A stretch of DNA of 23,777 nucleotides from Halanaerobiaceae bacterium. GTDB taxonomy: Bacteria; Bacillota; Halanaerobiia; Halanaerobiales; Halarsenatibacteraceae. Below, piece after piece: positions 22,016 through 23,777 of the stretch. The translations under genes and the position numbers were made by a program. Each line of letters starts with the position of its first letter. Positions within the stretch are counted from its first letter, which is position 1. The stretch lies in contig PWHA01000185.1 in assembly GCA_003554685.1 (NCBI GenBank), forward strand, positions 1 to 23,777. The letters are read 5' to 3'. Below the pieces are notes generated by a model, which saw only the letters and a program-made list of their open reading frames with translations, had not been told where the DNA came from and made no database searches.

Positions 22016-23155
22016 ATGGACTATTTAATTATAGGTTCAGGCGCAGCAGGAGTATCTGCAGCTAGAGAGATTATTAGAGAATTTGACAAAAAGCAGGACT
22101 CCCTAACAATAATTTCTAAGGAAAGTGAGGCCTTTTATTACCGCCCTCGCCTGATTCAATGTCTTTCAGGAGAAATAAATGTCAAGGATATTATAATAAA
22201 TGACCGGGATTGGTTTGCCAAGAATGGCATAGACCTTAAGCTGGAAGAGGAAGTTATCAGGATCGTAACTAATGAGAATAAAGTTGTGTCAAATAAGGGA
22301 GAATATCATTATGACAGGCTGCTGCTAGCCCACGGGGCAAAACCATATATACCTCCAATTACCGGAGTAGAAAAGGAAAAAATATTTACCCTGCGAAATT
22401 TTCAGGATGCCGAAAATATTCACCAGCAGGCCAGGAAATCAGATACTGCAGTGGTAATAGGGGGTGGACTGCTGGGGCTGGAATCTGCCTTTAATCTGAA
22501 GAAGGTTGATCTGAAAGTTTACGTTGTTGAAGTGGCCGAACATCTCCTGGCAAGACAGCTGGATTCTCAGGGCGGAATAATATTGAAGAAAAAAATGGAA
22601 AGTATGGGCTGCAATTTCTTTTTAGCCAGCCTTACCAGCGAATTTCATGGGGATGAAAAAGTAGAGGCTGTGGAATTAAACAATGGAACCAAAATTGAAA
22701 CAGATATGGTGCTTCTCTCGACTGGTATTCGCTCAAACACAGAACTGGTTGAAGGTACCGGCATTGCAGCTGATAAAGGTATTATTGTTAATGAAAAGAT
22801 GGAAACCAATCTGGAAAACATCTATGCTGCAGGAGATGTAGCGGAGTTTGAAGGCAGAGTTTATGGAATCTGGGCCCCGGCTATGGAACAGGGAAAAACA
22901 GCAGGCAAAAACATGGCTGGTGCTGCTGCCAGGTTTTCTGGCTTTGTTCCCTCTTATACTTTAAAGGTGGCAGGTAATGATGTGACTTCTCTGGGGGTTC
23001 TGGATGAGGATAATGATATTATCTCGGAGGTCAAAAGTGATGATGAAAATTACTGCCGGATTTTTAAAAATAGAGGGGATAAACCTGTTGGAGCAATAAT
23101 AATTGGCCAATATGAAGAAAAAGATGATATAATTAAAGAAATAAAAGAGGGCTAA
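22016..23155 (+). CDS. FAD/NAD(P)-dependent oxidoreductase, rubredoxin-reductase-like
   Basis: A 379-residue pyridine-nucleotide-disulfide-type flavoprotein without the active-site CxxxxC of disulfide reductases. FAD site IIGSGAAGVSAAREI at the N-terminus, YYRPRLIQCL, the strand LLLAHGAKPYIPPITG, NAD site VVIGGGLLGLESAFNLKK, LLSTGIRSN, and FAD-binding YAAGDVAEF. The best family resemblance is NADH:rubredoxin oxidoreductase and the nitrite-reductase NirB-type FAD domain, with a C-terminal reductase domain (YTLKVAGNDVTSLGVLD; PVGAIIIGQYEE). In anaerobes such enzymes feed electrons to rubredoxin for oxygen or peroxide removal. It follows efp by 24 bases with GGGGGA at the start, so it may be co-transcribed with efp. 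No rubredoxin gene is nearby, so the partner is unknown. Confidence 0.8.
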   Translation: MDYLIIGSGAAGVSAAREIIREFDKKQDSLTIISKESEAFYYRPRLIQCLSGEINVKDIIINDRDWFAKNGIDLKLEEEVIRIVTNENKVVSNKGEYHYDRLLLAHGAKPYIPPITGVEKEKIFTLRNFQDAENIHQQARKSDTAVVIGGGLLGLESAFNLKKVDLKVYVVEVAEHLLARQLDSQGGIILKKKMESMGCNFFLASLTSEFHGDEKVEAVELNNGTKIETDMVLLSTGIRSNTELVEGTGIAADKGIIVNEKMETNLENIYAAGDVAEFEGRVYGIWAPAMEQGKTAGKNMAGAAARFSGFVPSYTLKVAGNDVTSLGVLDEDNDIISEVKSDDENYCRIFKNRGDKPVGAIIIGQYEEKDDIIKEIKEG

Positions 23156-23170
23156 ATTTTCTAGCAAATT

Positions 23171-23200
23171 TTGAAAAATAAGTATTTAAGTTTTTATTTT
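23171..23200 (+). promoter_or_regulatory. Possible promoter of asp23
   Basis: TTGAAA (23171-23176), an 18-base spacer, and TATTTT (23195-23200), in the 75-base gap before the Asp23 start. The -10 is poor and the tract is AT-rich throughout. Confidence 0.3.
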
Positions 23201-23230
23201 ATTTAGAGAAGATAGATGGGAGGAATAGAT

Positions 23231-23644
23231 ATGCCTGAAAAAGAACTGGGCACCATCAATATAGCGGATGAAGTTATTGCTATTATTGCAGGTATGTCTG
23301 CTGTCGAAATAGAAGGCATTTATTCTATGAGTGGTGGTTTTGCCGGAAGTCTGGCTAATATGCTGGGCAGAAAGAATTTATCACGGGGTGTTAAGGTTGA
23401 TATTGAAGAAAATGAATCACGGATAAATCTATATATCATAATTAAATATGGCAGTTCTATACCTGATATAGCCTGGAAAATTCAGGACAATGTTAAAAAT
23501 ACTGTCGAGGGCATGACAGGATTGAAGGTTACAGAGGTTAATGTCCATGTTCAGGGGGTGGAATTTCCCGGTCAAAATGAAGAGGAGATTTTACCTGAAG
23601 TACTGGAGGAAAAACAGCTTAAAAAGGAGGAGGTTAAAGAATGA
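23231..23644 (+). CDS. Asp23/Gls24 family envelope stress protein
   Basis: A 137-residue protein of the alkaline shock family, which in staphylococci is held at the membrane by AmaP. Hallmarks: GTINIADEVIAIIAGMSAVEIEGIYSMSGG, RGVKVDIEENESRINLYIIIKYG, IQDNVKNTVEGMTGLKVTEVNVHVQGV. The acidic C-terminal tail has many Glu and Lys. ATG 23216 would add five residues but overlaps the Shine-Dalgarno; GGGAGG (23218-23223) is seven bases before ATG 23231. The stop overlaps the next start as ATGA, fitting an Asp23-AmaP pair. In many Firmicutes this cluster lies between efp/accBC and nusB. Confidence 0.93.
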   Translation: MPEKELGTINIADEVIAIIAGMSAVEIEGIYSMSGGFAGSLANMLGRKNLSRGVKVDIEENESRINLYIIIKYGSSIPDIAWKIQDNVKNTVEGMTGLKVTEVNVHVQGVEFPGQNEEEILPEVLEEKQLKKEEVKE

Positions 23645-23777
23645 AAAGCTTAAATGATTTAGTTAATATTTTACTGCTGGCTGTTTTAATGTTAATGGTG
23701 TTGATTCTGACTGTTTTTAGCTTTGGGCTGACAGGATCAGAGCTCCTGCAGAATATTGAAGGAGATTTATATCAAAA
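23641..23777 (+). CDS. AmaP-like membrane anchor, 3'-truncated by the window edge
   Basis: The first 45 codons are visible, starting MKSLNDLVNILLLAVLMLMV and followed by a second hydrophobic part of the same helix (LILTVFSFGL). The layout, a short cytoplasmic lead then a long N-terminal membrane segment, matches AmaP (DUF2273/alkaline shock response membrane anchor), the partner of Asp23. The ATG overlaps the Asp23 stop (ATGA) and follows AAGGAGGAGG. The rest lies outside the window, so the family call rests mainly on context. Confidence 0.7.
   Translation, partial: MKSLNDLVNILLLAVLMLMVLILTVFSFGLTGSELLQNIEGDLYQ

Overview
The window looks like chromosome of a diderm (outer-membrane) low-GC Firmicute, most likely of the Halanaerobiales type. 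Three things point there. The housekeeping gene order alaS–ireB–ruvX–DUF1292–mltG–U32 and pepP–efp–asp23–amaP is typical of Firmicutes. AbrB-like and SleB-like proteins are present. A complete operon encodes an outer-membrane secretin with a pilus/type II secretion assembly machine. Many proteins are acidic and Glu/Asp-rich. The assignment to an order is inference; no rRNA or tRNA gene is visible.

Layout. 1-6578: 3' part of alaS, ireB, a terminator and a strong promoter, ruvX, a DUF1292 protein, mltG, a U32-family tRNA-hydroxylation-type protein and a DUF4911 protein. 6654-7343: a SleB-like cell-wall hydrolase. 7447-7692: an AbrB-family regulator on the minus strand with a near-consensus promoter and a long perfect hairpin terminator. 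7910-10041: overlapping fur and crp-family regulators followed by aroE. 10042-10360: a 319-base gap that seems to hold its own miniature transcription unit (promoter, Shine-Dalgarno, 28-codon strongly basic ORF, terminator). 10361-19079: a ten-gene operon in the order ATPase, platform protein, five pilin-like proteins (G/H/I/J/K-like), PilM-like, PilN-like, a PilO-like protein with a PilP/GspC-like tail, and secretin. It ends at a strong terminator. 19215-21252: aroK, aroQ and an aminopeptidase P-family gene. 21434-23777: efp behind an extended -10 promoter, a FAD/NAD oxidoreductase, asp23 and the 5' end of amaP.

How the genes work together. The pilus/secretion operon could encode a full trans-envelope machine: cytoplasmic motor, inner-membrane platform, actin-like/PilN/PilO alignment complex, pseudopilus and secretin. 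It lacks a retraction ATPase (PilT) and a prepilin peptidase in the window. Its pseudopilin order is that of a type II secretion system, while its alignment proteins are of type IV pilus type. It lies between aroE and aroK-aroQ, echoing the pilMNOPQ/hofMNOPQ–aroK linkage known in Proteobacteria.

The observations most worth a second look are: an H-like pseudopilin that begins directly at the mature +1 position with no leader peptide; a start-site puzzle in the following I-like gene; the apparent PilO–PilP fusion; three 20-bp tandem repeats ending at the secretin Shine-Dalgarno; the small basic ORF; and an Arg at the modified position of EF-P. Several starts were moved from the most upstream candidate because a Shine-Dalgarno sequence sits at the proper distance only from a downstream codon, twice a TTG.
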